A stretch of DNA of 64,000 nt from Erysipelotrichaceae bacterium (GCA_015059065.1 SVBE01000004.1:19105-83104), one strand, 5' to 3'. Positions 52,822 to 64,000 are shown, numbered from the stretch's first letter. Numbers and translations: made by a program. Notes: generated from the letters alone by a model not told the origin.

Positions 52822-53508
52822 TTATAATGGTTTATCCACGATTGAGGAATAATCGCGTGGATATTTTTTACTCGTTTCTTTCTTCTTTTTAATAAAGATG
52901 ATATGTCTTTCTTCTCCGTTTGGAAGAATGTCATCACTGATATATTCAACCTCAGCATCTAATTTACGAAGCGCGCCTTTAGCTTGCTTAATCTCTTCGT
53001 CAGCGTTCTTTCCTTTATATGCGATGAGATAACCACCCACTTTTACTAATGGCAAACATAATTCTAGAAGAATATTTAACGCAGAGACCGCTCTTGCAGT
53101 TGCGATATCAAACTTCTCTCTATGCTCTTTTGCATATTCCTCGCATCGACCTACAACTGTTGTCACATTAATATCTTTAAATCCTTTGATCACATTGATC
53201 TTCTTCGCTGTGGAATCTAATAATGTCACTTTTGAATTCGTAAATATTGAAAGCATCACACCAGGATAGCCAGAACCAGTTCCGACATCGATGATTGTCT
53301 TGTTATTAAGATTAGTATCTTTTAAAGGTACAAGGGAATCGTAAGTCATGAGTTCACGAAAGCTACTCGGATCTTTGATGGCTGTGAGATTAATTGATTC
53401 ATTTGTCTTTAAAATATAATTCATATATTTCTCAGATAAATCAATCTGTGCATCAGTGCATGAAATATTGTTTTTAATTAACAGTTCTTTCAATTCGTTT
53501 TTAAGCAT
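52822..53508 (-). CDS. rsmG: 16S rRNA (guanine527-N7)-methyltransferase
   Basis: IIDVGTGSGYPGVMLSI, ATARAVSALNILLELCLPLVKVGG. Confidence 0.95.
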   Translation of the reverse strand: MLKNELKELLIKNNISCTDAQIDLSEKYMNYILKTNESINLTAIKDPSSFRELMTYDSLVPLKDTNLNNKTIIDVGTGSGYPGVMLSIFTNSKVTLLDSTAKKINVIKGFKDINVTTVVGRCEEYAKEHREKFDIATARAVSALNILLELCLPLVKVGGYLIAYKGKNADEEIKQAKGALRKLDAEVEYISDDILPNGEERHIIFIKKKKETSKKYPRDYSSIVDKPL

Positions 53509-55369
53509 GTTTCTTCCTCACGTTAAGAATCAAAATTGAGACATCGCTTGGATTGACTCCTGACACTCGAGAGGCTTGTCCAATAGTAGCGGGTTTAAAC
53601 TTCGCAAGTTTTTGTCTTGCTTCAAGTCTTAAACCATCCATGTTCATGAAGTCAAAATCAGAGGGAATCTTCATCTCTTCAAGTTTGATATGATTCTCCG
53701 CTTCTTTCTTTTGTTTGACGATATAACCTTCATATTTTTCAATGATTTCTATTTCTTCAACAGTGTTATCATCAAGGGAAAAACTTTGCAATTCTGGAAT
53801 AAAACGCGCAATTTCACGGTATTTTACATTTGGTCGCTTTAATATTTCACTCGCTAACACCCCACCTTTAAGTTCGCTATAACCAAGGGAAGATAAATAG
53901 TCTTCTAACTCTTTTTTCTTACCTAAAAATGTTGATTCAAGAATGGATGTCACACTTGCAATATTCTCTTTTTTCTTTAAAAATTTCTGATATCTATCTT
54001 CGCTGATTAAGCCTAATTTATAACCGATGTCAGTAAGTCTTAAATCCGCATTATCGTGTCTTAAAATAAGACGATATTCCGCTCTTGAAGAAAGTAAGCG
54101 ATATGGCTCTTCCGTTCCTTTAGTAATGAGGTCATCAATCATCACCCCAATATAGGATTGATCTCTTCTAAGGATGAGAGGTTCTTCTCCTCTTATCTTA
54201 AGAACTGCGTTTATCCCAGCGATTAATCCTAAGCCAGCAGCCTCTTCATATCCAGAGGTGCCACATATTTGACCAGCAATATATAAACCAGAATATTTTC
54301 GCGTCTGTAATGTCGCATCATATTCAAAAGTTCTAATCGCATCATATTCAATCGCGTAGGCATATTTTAAAAATACTGCGTTTTCAAACCCAGGCAAGGA
54401 ACGAACCATCTTCTCTTGGATTTCTTCTGACATGGATGTTGAGAAACCTTGTAAGTAAATGGAATCTGTATATCTTGATTCAGGTTCTAGGAATAGTTGA
54501 TGTCTTGGTTTATCGACAAAAGTCATAACTTTAGACTCAATAGATGGGCAATATCTTGGTCCAGCACCAGTTACTAATCCACTATAAAGGGCAGTATTAT
54601 CTAAATTATCTTTAATGATTTGATGAGTTTCTTCTGTTGTATAGATGAGGTGACATACCTCTTGCTCTTCTAATGGAATGAATTCGGTAGTTTCATAAGA
54701 AAAGGCTAATTTTCCAGGAGTGCCTGGTTCAATCTTTGCTTTCGAATAATCAATCGAATCCTTTCTGATTCTTGGAGGAGTTCCTGTTTTTAATCTGATT
54801 GTTTCTATACCCATACTTCTTAAATATGGGGATAAACCATGCGATGGCTTTTCTCCATCTGGCCCTTCTTCTTTAACAACATGTCCTCTGAAGATTGCTG
54901 ATTCCATATAAGTGCCAGTTGTTAGAATTACGGCATTAGAAGTAAACTGACGTCCATCTCTTAATGTCACTCCAAAAACATGACTATCATCATTGAGTAG
55001 ACCCACTACTTCGCCTTCAACTACCGCTAAATGTGGAGTAGATAAGGCCAAATCTTGTAAATATTTAGGGTATTCTAATTTATCTTGTTGGGCTCTTAAA
55101 CATTGAACACCTGGACCTTTGCCCGTATTTAGCATCTTCATTTGGAGATAATGATGATCAGCAGCTTTGCCCATCATCCCTCCTAAAGCGTCTATTTCTC
55201 TAACTACGATGCCTTTAGCGCTACCACCGATAGATGGATTGCAAGGCATATTGCCCATCATCCTAATGTTGAGGCTCACTAAAAGAGTTTCTTCGCCCAT
55301 ATGAGCAGAAGCAAAAGCGGCTTCTAAACCAGCGTGCCCTCCTCCCACAACAATGACAGAGTAGTCCAT
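53501..55369 (-). CDS. mnmG: tRNA uridine-5-carboxymethylaminomethyl modification enzyme MnmG
   Basis: VIVVGGGHAGLEAAFASAHMGEETLLVS; MPCNPSIGGSAKGIVVREIDALGG. Confidence 0.97.
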   Translation of the reverse strand: MDYSVIVVGGGHAGLEAAFASAHMGEETLLVSLNIRMMGNMPCNPSIGGSAKGIVVREIDALGGMMGKAADHHYLQMKMLNTGKGPGVQCLRAQQDKLEYPKYLQDLALSTPHLAVVEGEVVGLLNDDSHVFGVTLRDGRQFTSNAVILTTGTYMESAIFRGHVVKEEGPDGEKPSHGLSPYLRSMGIETIRLKTGTPPRIRKDSIDYSKAKIEPGTPGKLAFSYETTEFIPLEEQEVCHLIYTTEETHQIIKDNLDNTALYSGLVTGAGPRYCPSIESKVMTFVDKPRHQLFLEPESRYTDSIYLQGFSTSMSEEIQEKMVRSLPGFENAVFLKYAYAIEYDAIRTFEYDATLQTRKYSGLYIAGQICGTSGYEEAAGLGLIAGINAVLKIRGEEPLILRRDQSYIGVMIDDLITKGTEEPYRLLSSRAEYRLILRHDNADLRLTDIGYKLGLISEDRYQKFLKKKENIASVTSILESTFLGKKKELEDYLSSLGYSELKGGVLASEILKRPNVKYREIARFIPELQSFSLDDNTVEEIEIIEKYEGYIVKQKKEAENHIKLEEMKIPSDFDFMNMDGLRLEARQKLAKFKPATIGQASRVSGVNPSDVSILILNVRKKHA

Positions 55370-55370
55370 A

Positions 55371-56771
55371 TTAACCGACGCTGCCCTCCATATCCATTTT
55401 AATTAATTGATTGAGTTCAACCGCGTATTCCATTGGGAGTTCTTTAGAGAATGGTTCAATAAAGCCCATAACGATCATCTGGGTCGCTTCTTTTTCGCTT
55501 AAACCACGTGACATCAAATAGAAGAGCTGTTCTTCATTAATCTTTGAAACAGTAGCTTCGTGTTCAATATATGAATTATTGTTTTTCACTTCATTAGTTG
55601 GAATGGTATCACTACGCGATTCATTATCTAAAATCAAAGTATCGCATTCGACGTGGCTACGGCAATTTTTGAGTCCTTTTTCATGACGAACTGTACCACG
55701 GTAGTTAGCTACTCCACCATTTTTGACAATGGATTTAGAGATGATTGTCGAACTAGTATTATCTGCGAGATGAATCATTCTTGCTCCCGCATCTTGATAT
55801 TGTCCTTTGCCAGCTACAGCGATAGAAATGCATGTTCCTCTTGCTCTTTCACCCGCTAAAATACAGGCAGGGTACTTCATATTTACTTGGCTACCGATAT
55901 TCCCATCAATCCAATCCATCTGTGCATCTTCATAGCAAACCGCTCTTTTAGTCACTAAATTAACGATATTTGTAGACCAGTTCTGCACAGTGGAATAACG
56001 GCATTTACCACCTTTATGAACGATAATTTCAACCACCGCTGCATGTAATGATTCTTTTGAATAAGTTGGAGCTGTACATCCTTCAACATAATGGACATCC
56101 GCTCCTTCATCAACAATGATTAAAGTTCTTTCAAATTGACCAGACTTCTCATTGTTGATTCTAAAATAGGACTGCAATGGTTTTTCAAGTTTGACGCCTT
56201 TTGGAACATAGATAAATGATCCACCTGACCAAACTGCTCCGTTAAGCGCGGAGAATTTATTATCATAATGAGGCACAACTGTACCAAAATATTTCTTAAA
56301 TAAATCTGGGTATAACTTTAAAGCCATATCTGTAGAGAGGAAGATAACCCCTTTCTCTTCTACTTCTTGAAGCATATTGTGATAAACAACTTCACTTTCA
56401 TACTGCGTAGAAACACCTGCGAGATATTTTTGTTCAGCTTCTGGAATACCAAGTTTAGAGAAAGTATTCTTAATCGTTTCTGGAACTTCCTCCCAGTTTT
56501 TCACTTCCTTGTCGCTTGGACGAGTGAAATATGTATAGGACTGGAAATCCAAATCCTTTAATTCTGGTCCAAAGCTTGGTAAAGGCATATTATTAAAAGC
56601 TTTTAAACACTTCAAACGATATTCAAGCATCCAATCTGGTTCGCCTTTTGCTTTCGAGATATTAGTGACAATCTCCTCGTTTAAACCAACCCCTGTTTTA
56701 TAAACAGAGACATCTTCATCTTTGAAATCGTACTTTTCAAAGCTCTCTTGAAATTTGATATCGTCACTCAT
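55371..56771 (-). CDS. sufB: Fe-S cluster assembly protein SufB
   Basis: [28 protein letters not shown]; conserved SufB C-terminus. Confidence 0.97.
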   Translation of the reverse strand: MSDDIKFQESFEKYDFKDEDVSVYKTGVGLNEEIVTNISKAKGEPDWMLEYRLKCLKAFNNMPLPSFGPELKDLDFQSYTYFTRPSDKEVKNWEEVPETIKNTFSKLGIPEAEQKYLAGVSTQYESEVVYHNMLQEVEEKGVIFLSTDMALKLYPDLFKKYFGTVVPHYDNKFSALNGAVWSGGSFIYVPKGVKLEKPLQSYFRINNEKSGQFERTLIIVDEGADVHYVEGCTAPTYSKESLHAAVVEIIVHKGGKCRYSTVQNWSTNIVNLVTKRAVCYEDAQMDWIDGNIGSQVNMKYPACILAGERARGTCISIAVAGKGQYQDAGARMIHLADNTSSTIISKSIVKNGGVANYRGTVRHEKGLKNCRSHVECDTLILDNESRSDTIPTNEVKNNNSYIEHEATVSKINEEQLFYLMSRGLSEKEATQMIVMGFIEPFSKELPMEYAVELNQLIKMDMEGSVG

Positions 56772-57199
56772 TTGTTTTCACCTAATAAATTTTTGGCGGC
56801 GTTCCAACCGATAGTCGCACATCTGATACGAGCAGCTTGTTTAGAAGTGTTAACAAAAGCATTAGCCTCTTCTAAAGCATCTTGATCAAATGGCTCTTCT
56901 CTAAGCATCTTGTTATATTGTTCAATAACATAAAATGCTTCTTCTTTATTTTTACCAATTAATAATTCACACATAATATCGGTTGACGCTGTCGAAATTG
57001 TACAGCCAATGCCAGTAAAGCAAGCATCTTCAACCTTATCGTTTTTAATATCTAAATAAACATTGATATCGTCAATGCAGTTATCAGAATGCATGTGCAC
57101 GAAGGCATATCCATCATTCTTTGGTTCATGTTTGTGTACTGGATTAGCATAATGGTCCATAATAATGGAACGCATCATCTCATTAGTTAAAGTAAACAT
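56768..57199 (-). CDS. sufU: SufU-type Fe-S assembly sulfurtransferase
   Basis: [44 protein letters not shown]. Confidence 0.95.
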   Translation of the reverse strand: MFTLTNEMMRSIIMDHYANPVHKHEPKNDGYAFVHMHSDNCIDDINVYLDIKNDKVEDACFTGIGCTISTASTDIMCELLIGKNKEEAFYVIEQYNKMLREEPFDQDALEEANAFVNTSKQAARIRCATIGWNAAKNLLGENK

Positions 57200-58430
57200 C
57201 TAAAATATCTCCTCCATTATTAATCGCTTCGATTAGTCTATCGATATCTTCTTTAGTGGTATATAAATATGTTGATGCTCTACAAGTATAAGGAAGACCA
57301 ATATAATTAACGAGCATCTTCGCGCAGTGATTACCACTTCGTACCGCAATACCGTGATAATTAAGAAGAGTTGATTCATCTTGAGCAAAAACGTCTTTGA
57401 TATTGAAGACGATATTGCCAGACTCAGCGTCTGCATTATAAATAATCACTTTGTCGTTTTGTTTTAGTTTTTCAATCGCATAATTATGAAGTTCAACATC
57501 ATGCTTATGGATGTTCTCGATACCAAGAGATTCTATAAACTTAACAGCTTCCACAAAACCAGCGACCGCCGCGAGGTTTTGAGTGCCAGCTTCTAACATA
57601 GAAGGTGGGTTAAGAAGCGAATAGGAACCATCACTGTAGAACATCTCGTTCATGCCACCCCCATAAAGTAAAGGTACCATCTTAGCAAGAAGTTCACTCT
57701 TACCAATCAAACAACCGATTCCTGTCGGCCCGCACATCTTATGCGCTGAAAAGGCTAAGAAATCGATACCCCATTTTTTAAAGTCTGTTTTAATATGCGG
57801 AACTGATTGAGCTCCATCGACAACAAAATAAGCTCCAACTTCATGGACAAGTTTTGCAATGGTTTCTACATCAATGCTATAGCCAAAGACATTTGTCGCC
57901 GCTGCAAGGGAAACTATTTTTGTTTTATTTGTTAAAGATTTGCGGACATTTTCCGTGCAAACCTTGCCTTTTTCATCTAAAGGAACGAATTTGATTACCG
58001 CTCCAGTACGTCTACTAATTTCATACCAAGGAAGAATGTTGGAAGCATGTCCATCTTCTTCTAAGAGGATTTCGTCACCACTTTTTAAAACCTGGCTTGC
58101 AAAACAAAAGGCCGCCATATTAAGCGCCATAGTTGCTCCAGAAGTGAACACTACTTCATTTGGTTCGCAGTTAACGAATTCTGCAATCACCTTACGAGCA
58201 TTGATCACTGTTTGATCCATATCATAGGCCAAATCATAGTCTCCACGATGAGAATTAGAGTTGTGATCAGTATAATAACCACTAACTGCGTCAATCACAG
58301 ATTGTGGTTTAAATGTTGTAGAGGCATTATCGAGGAAAACAAGAGGCTTATTCTGCATCTTTTTTCCGTTTAACATTGGGAACTGTTTACGAATTTCATA
58401 TACGTCGTACATATTAAAATCCTCCCTCAA
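57183..58430 (-). CDS. sufS: cysteine desulfurase SufS
   Basis: VFLDNASTTFKPQSVIDAV, FSAHKMCGPTGIGCLIGK, RSGNHCAKM. Confidence 0.97.
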   Translation of the reverse strand: MREDFNMYDVYEIRKQFPMLNGKKMQNKPLVFLDNASTTFKPQSVIDAVSGYYTDHNSNSHRGDYDLAYDMDQTVINARKVIAEFVNCEPNEVVFTSGATMALNMAAFCFASQVLKSGDEILLEEDGHASNILPWYEISRRTGAVIKFVPLDEKGKVCTENVRKSLTNKTKIVSLAAATNVFGYSIDVETIAKLVHEVGAYFVVDGAQSVPHIKTDFKKWGIDFLAFSAHKMCGPTGIGCLIGKSELLAKMVPLLYGGGMNEMFYSDGSYSLLNPPSMLEAGTQNLAAVAGFVEAVKFIESLGIENIHKHDVELHNYAIEKLKQNDKVIIYNADAESGNIVFNIKDVFAQDESTLLNYHGIAVRSGNHCAKMLVNYIGLPYTCRASTYLYTTKEDIDRLIEAINNGGDILDVYFN

Positions 58431-59154
58431 CCTCTTCTACTAATTTAGAAGCAATCTCCTCATTATCAAAACCGTTAACAATAGGTTTCAAATATCCAAA
58501 AGTGATAAGTTCACGAGCTTGCTCTAAATTGATTCCGCGACTTGTGAGATAGAATAATTCATCGTCGCTAATCTTACCCACAGTCGAAGCGTGACTTGCT
58601 TCAATATCATTATCATCAATTTTTAAAATCGGTTTAGCGATTGCGTCTGTATGATCATCAAAGATAATAATCTTCGCATTTTGATGAGCGGCAGATCGGT
58701 GTGAGCCTTTCTTGATATGGACAATGCCAGAGAAATTAAGTTTGGCCTCGTTTTTGCACACCCCATAATTATCAATTTGAGATCTGGTTCCTAAATTATT
58801 ATGAGAAACGGACACTTCATATGTCTTCTTACCATTAAATTTTGATAATGAGGCAAGGTGCCAATTAATCGATGAGTTTTCACCATCGAGATTAATCTCA
58901 GTTTTTATTTCATTATTTGCATCAGCGAAATCAGCATAATAAACTTCAAGTTCACTATTCTCGCCAACTGAACCTTTGATTGTGCCGTTATTATCGCTTT
59001 TATTAACTATTGCGAGTTTTAAATGAGCGTTATCTTTAATATCAAAAGAAATATCGCCATGTGGGTCGATGAGAATATAGGATTTATTCTCTCTACTATC
59101 CGCATGGAAAACATTAGTATTTTCTTTTGAAAAATCTAGAATTTTTGTTTCCAT
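58414..59154 (-). CDS. sufD: SufD-like scaffold component
   Basis: KIDDNDIEASHASTVGKISDDELFYLTSRGINLEQARELITFGYL. Confidence 0.93.
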   Translation of the reverse strand: METKILDFSKENTNVFHADSRENKSYILIDPHGDISFDIKDNAHLKLAIVNKSDNNGTIKGSVGENSELEVYYADFADANNEIKTEINLDGENSSINWHLASLSKFNGKKTYEVSVSHNNLGTRSQIDNYGVCKNEAKLNFSGIVHIKKGSHRSAAHQNAKIIIFDDHTDAIAKPILKIDDNDIEASHASTVGKISDDELFYLTSRGINLEQARELITFGYLKPIVNGFDNEEIASKLVEEVEGGF

Positions 59155-59972
59155 TATTTCACCGCTTCTTTAACTGCACAAACACCGATTGAATTAGAGG
59201 CAGGACGAGTATCTTCTTTCTCTATTTCAATGCCATATTCTGTTTTAATAAATTCGTATCCTTCAGTATCGATACGCTTGATAATTTCTCTTCCTCCATC
59301 AAGGACCACACGACCGTTGATGATCACTACTGCACGCGTTGGATTGATTAGATCAAACAATCTTGCATAGTGAGAGATGACAAGGAACGCTCTATCGTTA
59401 TTCTTTTCTTTATTGATGATGTCGGATACCACTTGAATTGCATCGACATCAAGACCGGAGTCAATCTCATCTAACATCGCAAGTTTTGGTTGAAGAAGAA
59501 GCATTTGAAGCATTTCATTTCTCTTCTTTTCACCACCTGAAAATCCTTCATTAAGATTTCTTGTCGCGTAATCAAAAGGAACCTTTGCTTCTTTGACAGC
59601 TCCATCTAATAACTTATAAAAGTTATATGTAGAAATAGGTTTTTCTTTACCGGCATTAACCGCTGCTCTTAAAAAGTCAGAATTGGATACACCTGGGACT
59701 TCGATTGGATTTTGGAAAGCGAGGAATAATCCCAACTTCGCTCTTTCATCAGTTCCAAGAGATAAAACATCCTTACCGTCGAAGAGGATTTCCCCTTCCG
59801 TAACTTCGTATTTTGGATGACCCATAATGACATTGAGAAGCGTGGATTTACCGTGTCCATTTGGACCAAGCAACGCCACAACCTCACCCTTTGAGATTGA
59901 TAAGTTCACACCTTTTAATATTTGTTTTCCTTCCACGTTAACATGGAGATTTTTAATCGTTAGAGTTGACAT
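59154..59972 (-). CDS. sufC: Fe-S assembly ATPase SufC
   Basis: GPNGHGKSTLLNVIMGHPKYEVTEGEILFDGKD; GFSGGEKKRNEMLQMLLLQPKLAMLDEIDSGLDVDA. Confidence 0.97.
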   Translation of the reverse strand: MSTLTIKNLHVNVEGKQILKGVNLSISKGEVVALLGPNGHGKSTLLNVIMGHPKYEVTEGEILFDGKDVLSLGTDERAKLGLFLAFQNPIEVPGVSNSDFLRAAVNAGKEKPISTYNFYKLLDGAVKEAKVPFDYATRNLNEGFSGGEKKRNEMLQMLLLQPKLAMLDEIDSGLDVDAIQVVSDIINKEKNNDRAFLVISHYARLFDLINPTRAVVIINGRVVLDGGREIIKRIDTEGYEFIKTEYGIEIEKEDTRPASNSIGVCAVKEAVK

Positions 59973-60256
59973 ATTTTTACTCCTTAACCTTTAGTATTTT
60001 ACGAAAACTCACGCGCATAGGCAAACGATATTATAATATTTTTATTTCCTTATTCTTTTATCATAGCAAAAAAGCTAGTTTTCTCTCTATTTTTAAAAAG
60101 GACAAACATATAAATTTTGCTATTGATAAAAACGACGCCGCTGTTCTCGAGAAAATGTACAGTAACAAACAATATGTCTCTATTTGTTAAAATAGTTGTT
60201 GCAAAGAAAAATCGGAATTATATATAATATAAAACGCTACGAAAAGGAGAAAATAG

Positions 60257-62113
60257 ATGAAAACGAAAAAAATCTCAGCCGGTTTAGTTTCAAGTTTCAT
60301 CGCTGCTCTCGCGCTTACCGCTTGCTCAGGTGGAGCAACAGCGAGCGATAACGCGATCGTCACCTATAAAGGTTATGATGGCGAGCAAGTCAATGTTTTG
60401 ACGAATACTGTTTATAACAAGTATCGTAAATCAAGCGACGGCATTGCGAAATACTATTCAGCGATTCTTGAATCAATAATCCGTTATCAGTTTGATTCCA
60501 GTAGTGAAACGGTTTACAAGAAGTCTAATGCACAAATTAAGACTGAAGCCGAAAACAACGTGACTGGTGCCAAACAAAAAGCAGAAGAAAATGCAAAAAC
60601 AAACAATACTTCCTATTCCACTGAATGGGATTCAATCCTCAGCTCTTATGGAGTGAAAGATGAAGAAGGTTTATTACAACACTTCATTTATCAACTCGAA
60701 AAAGAGGAATTGGAAGATAAATATTTCAGTGATAACAAACTCGCATTAACTAAGGAATATCTCGGTATCGATGATGCTGGTCAACCTGTTAATAGTAATG
60801 GTAATGCTGCTTTCCCATATCACATTAGACACGTACTCGTCTCTGTGAGCGATGGCGCGAATAACTACTTTAATGGTACTATCAGCACAGATCAAGCCAA
60901 GAACATTGGTAACGTCATCGACTACTTAATGGATACCAAATATACCTTTGCTGAAGTTGCGAAGAAGTTATCCGGTGATGAAGGCAGCGCTGCTAAAGGT
61001 GGTGACGTCGGTATCATGACTCCAAACACCAGTTTCGTCAATGAATTCAAATTAGGTGTTTATTACTACGATAATGTGTTTGGTGGAAGAGCCGCTAACA
61101 CCACTATTGAAAAGGGTTTAGGCCTCAACGAAGAAGTGACAATCAGTAGATATGCTGATGGAGCTGCTCCAGTTTCTAAAACAACTGTTAAAGAAGAAAT
61201 TACTAGATTAGGCCTTGCCAAGGTTCCATACGATGCCTTTGTGAGAATCGGTAAAGAAGCTGAAACAGAGTTGGTGAACGGCAAAAAGGTCAATGATGGC
61301 AATGCCAATTACTATCCAAGAAACGTTTACTGGAACAATTTCTTAAACTTACATAATCCTTTCGTTATTACTAATGAATTGCTTGATGCAAGTGGTGAAC
61401 CAGTGGAAGATCCAACATTAATCGATGGCGGTCCACGTTGGTCTGATAAACAAGAAGACGGCAAACGTTACCTCACTGATGAAGCTGGACACGTGATCAT
61501 CGGTGTTAGAGGAAGCTATGGCATCCACCTCATGATCATGCAAAAATCCATCTATGATTTCAATGATGGTTCCACTAAAGCTCCTTCATTAGAAGAGTAT
61601 TACACAACATATATCCCAGGAGATGAAAAATTCCCATCATACGAGGGCGTTGACAAATCCACATATGTTAACTACATTTCCACTGATGAAATCAGTGAAT
61701 ACAACACACGTGCTAGTGAAATCAAAACAGCGATCAAATCATTTGACTCCACATATGATTACCGCTTATACGAACTCTTAACTAGCAACGGCAAGATTAC
61801 TTTCAACAATACTGATGGTATCAACCTCGGTGAAGAAATCGCTAAATACATCGCGGCTACTAAAGCCAACAACAAGAACTCCGCGGTTAATACATTAACA
61901 TCCTCTTGGAAGACTTATCTTGAACTCCTCAACGTGCAAAATGAACAAAGAGATTACACAGTCCGTTATACAACTGGCAACGCTGGTGCTTCTGTCCCAG
62001 AAAATACACCAGTCAAACGTGTAGTCAACGTTAGATGCGCTATCGGATTCATATCCGGTACTGCGAAAACCGGCGACTGGGCCGAAGGAGGTTTATGCTA
62101 CTATGAAGAATAA
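60257..62113 (+). CDS. PrsA-like lipoprotein with parvulin-type PPIase segment
   Basis: Lipobox ALTAC; YHIRHVLVSVSDG...TFAEVAKKLSGDEGSAAKGGDVGIM. Confidence 0.82.
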   Translation: MKTKKISAGLVSSFIAALALTACSGGATASDNAIVTYKGYDGEQVNVLTNTVYNKYRKSSDGIAKYYSAILESIIRYQFDSSSETVYKKSNAQIKTEAENNVTGAKQKAEENAKTNNTSYSTEWDSILSSYGVKDEEGLLQHFIYQLEKEELEDKYFSDNKLALTKEYLGIDDAGQPVNSNGNAAFPYHIRHVLVSVSDGANNYFNGTISTDQAKNIGNVIDYLMDTKYTFAEVAKKLSGDEGSAAKGGDVGIMTPNTSFVNEFKLGVYYYDNVFGGRAANTTIEKGLGLNEEVTISRYADGAAPVSKTTVKEEITRLGLAKVPYDAFVRIGKEAETELVNGKKVNDGNANYYPRNVYWNNFLNLHNPFVITNELLDASGEPVEDPTLIDGGPRWSDKQEDGKRYLTDEAGHVIIGVRGSYGIHLMIMQKSIYDFNDGSTKAPSLEEYYTTYIPGDEKFPSYEGVDKSTYVNYISTDEISEYNTRASEIKTAIKSFDSTYDYRLYELLTSNGKITFNNTDGINLGEEIAKYIAATKANNKNSAVNTLTSSWKTYLELLNVQNEQRDYTVRYTTGNAGASVPENTPVKRVVNVRCAIGFISGTAKTGDWAEGGLCYYEE

Positions 62114-63881
62114 GAAATTAGTCATATTAGCCTTATCCGCGCTCGGAGTCTTAGGCTTAACTGCCTGTTCCGAAGTCGTCGCAAAAGCTACTGATTATTC
62201 CTCACAAATCATCACTGTCGAGGGTTATGATCAAAAAATCTATAACAATGAAATGTCTGTCGTCTATGACAGCATCAGAAGCGGTAATATCGGAAGCGAT
62301 GTCTTAAACGAATTATTATATTCCTATTCCATCACTACTTTCGGTTATTACAACAAAAGCGTTTCTCCAGCCCCAGCTGAAGGCACCATCACATTAGAAG
62401 ATGCTTATAAGAACATCGTTTCTAATGACGCCGACAAAACTCCAGCGAGAAACTTCTTAAACGCTCACAAAGCCTATTGGACTTTAGATGAAAATGAAAA
62501 CCGTGTGACTGATGAAGAAACTGAATTCGCTCGTGTCGTCGCTAAATGGGAAACCATCGAGGACCGCGTTGCCGAAAACTTATATTCATCCATCAAAGGC
62601 TCCACTTACATCGATAGAAATATCTTCTCCGAGAAGAAATTCTTAAGAGCCCTCCACGCGAGCTTAGAGAATGTCGCGGATCCAGATGCCGTGGGATTCA
62701 CTGGTGAATTATATGAAGGTATCCTCGATCCAGAATACGAAGAAAGAGAAGTCTTCACTAAATTCCTCCACAAGGAATATTATCAATCTGAAACATTCCA
62801 CTATGTGGAACAAAAAATTATTCCAACAATCTACCGTCAACTCTTAAATGAGCAATACTTATTAGATGAAACATATAACACACTCGGACGTAGCTATGCC
62901 CGTAAAGTGAACATCATCAAGATTGCTGATAACAAGAACACTCCAAAAGCTTCTGACTATTTGATGAAAGAACTCGTCAAAGAAATCAACGAAGAACCAG
63001 ATGCTGCTACTATTAAAGACAGCACTAAAGTGTCCCTTGATACATTTAAGGAATATGCTTCTATCTACGTTGGTTCTAACTTATCTGATGAACAAAAAGA
63101 ATTCATCGCCAACACAGACTTAAAAGACGTCTTCAAAGATCAAGGCACATATTACACTGGAACTGAATATGGTGATTTAATGCAACAATATAATAAGATT
63201 TATGTTGCACCACTTCAAATCCCAGGTTCTGAAGCGTCATTCGACACCACTGCCGAAAGCACATTCACTGACACTAGTAAATACACTAAAGAGACTGGTC
63301 TTGAACTCAAGACTCGTGAACTCGAACTCAAGGACTATACCACTACTGGTTGGTTCGTGAAAAACGGTGGCTTAACTGATTTACCAGAATCCATCAGAGG
63401 CAGACTCTTCAACATCGGTGTTGCTAACGGTGTCAAAGAAACTGAAGAAGCCCAAAATAACGCTGATAGATGGCAAAGAAAAGATGATGCTTGGACTTAT
63501 ACTAAACCAGAAGATGAATCCCCATATGTGGCGAGAATCAATGGTAAGAACTACTTAAAGACTGCAAGTTCTATCGATGGTGCGGATCCAGAAAATGATA
63601 TCCTCCACTACGACAGTGCTTCATCCACTTACTACATCATCCAAATCGAAGAAGCATCTTCATCCTCTAAATTATCTAAGAAGAGCACTAACTCCTATGC
63701 TGAACTCAGAGGAAAAGCGACAATGGAATCAATCGTCAACGAAATCGCTAAGGTTGTCGGTACAGGCGAATCTTATTCCACTCTTGCCACTAAGTACTTC
63801 TTAGAAAAGATGAATATCGAATATCACGACGATACTGTCTATAACTACTTCAAAGACACTTATCCAGAATTATTCGAATAA
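62103..63881 (+). CDS. second PrsA/SurA-like lipoprotein without recognisable parvulin core
   Basis: Lipobox GLTAC; overlaps the preceding gene by 11 nt; similar mature N-terminus (ITVEGYDQKIYNNEM vs VTYKGYDGEQVNVLT). Confidence 0.65.
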   Translation: MKNKKLVILALSALGVLGLTACSEVVAKATDYSSQIITVEGYDQKIYNNEMSVVYDSIRSGNIGSDVLNELLYSYSITTFGYYNKSVSPAPAEGTITLEDAYKNIVSNDADKTPARNFLNAHKAYWTLDENENRVTDEETEFARVVAKWETIEDRVAENLYSSIKGSTYIDRNIFSEKKFLRALHASLENVADPDAVGFTGELYEGILDPEYEEREVFTKFLHKEYYQSETFHYVEQKIIPTIYRQLLNEQYLLDETYNTLGRSYARKVNIIKIADNKNTPKASDYLMKELVKEINEEPDAATIKDSTKVSLDTFKEYASIYVGSNLSDEQKEFIANTDLKDVFKDQGTYYTGTEYGDLMQQYNKIYVAPLQIPGSEASFDTTAESTFTDTSKYTKETGLELKTRELELKDYTTTGWFVKNGGLTDLPESIRGRLFNIGVANGVKETEEAQNNADRWQRKDDAWTYTKPEDESPYVARINGKNYLKTASSIDGADPENDILHYDSASSTYYIIQIEEASSSSKLSKKSTNSYAELRGKATMESIVNEIAKVVGTGESYSTLATKYFLEKMNIEYHDDTVYNYFKDTYPELFE

Positions 63882-63907
63882 TCATCGAACAAAACAAATA
63901 TCACCAG

Positions 63908-63936
63908 CTCGTCATTGAGCTGGTTTTATTTACCCC
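63908..63936 (+). terminator. terminator after the lipoprotein operon
   Basis: ACCAGCTC-GTCATT-GAGCTGGTTTTATTT. Confidence 0.8.
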
Positions 63937-64000
63937 TAGCAGAAGACTCCCATCTTAATATGGCCGTGCCATCGCTAAGCCATCAAGAGAAGAATAACCT

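Noticed and set aside
60125-60145. AACGACGCCGC upstream of the PrsA-like gene as a fourth copy of the TGCGTCGAAA motif
   Set aside because: Reverse complement GCGGCGTCGTT lacks the GAAA end and the conserved spacing.

Overview
This 64 kb window is mostly ordinary, gene-dense, low-GC chromosome from a Bacillota (Bacilli or Mollicutes-like) genome. That assignment is inferred from RpoE delta, RecU, DnaD, GpsB, S-box and CIRCE elements and a suf operon; TGA is read as stop. Housekeeping content includes pyk, lacZ-like GH2, clpB, metK, folT-folC, smpB, cysQ, rpoE, argS, ispF, ychF, two fused MacB-like ABC transporters, fhs, miaA-miaB-ymdB-rny-recA-pncC-pgsA, rnpB, gpsB, recU, nth-dnaD-cca-hup-gpsA-der-cmk, ribU, rsmG-mnmG, sufBUSDC and two PrsA-like lipoproteins. 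RNA and regulatory features include tRNA-Trp(CCA), tRNA-Gln(CUG), RNase P RNA, a SAM-I riboswitch before metK, an FMN riboswitch before ribU and a perfect CIRCE before clpB. Accessory content includes an MntA-HepT pair with an HTH-fused MntA, an orphan nucleotidyltransferase with an apparent RHH domain, and a decayed ORF6N gene. The most interesting region is 51,600-51,930, which the ORF track leaves empty. It looks like an uncharacterised type I toxin-antitoxin locus: a 26-aa membrane peptide with a perfect Shine-Dalgarno, an overlapping leader ORF, a 15-bp pairing between the 5' and 3' ends, and a convincing antisense promoter and terminators. Its upstream region contains a 10-bp motif (TGCGTCGAAA) that also occurs 42 bp before the start codons of recA and of the ABC transporter operon, which suggests a shared regulon. 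All calls were made by eye; no searches or folding programs were run.
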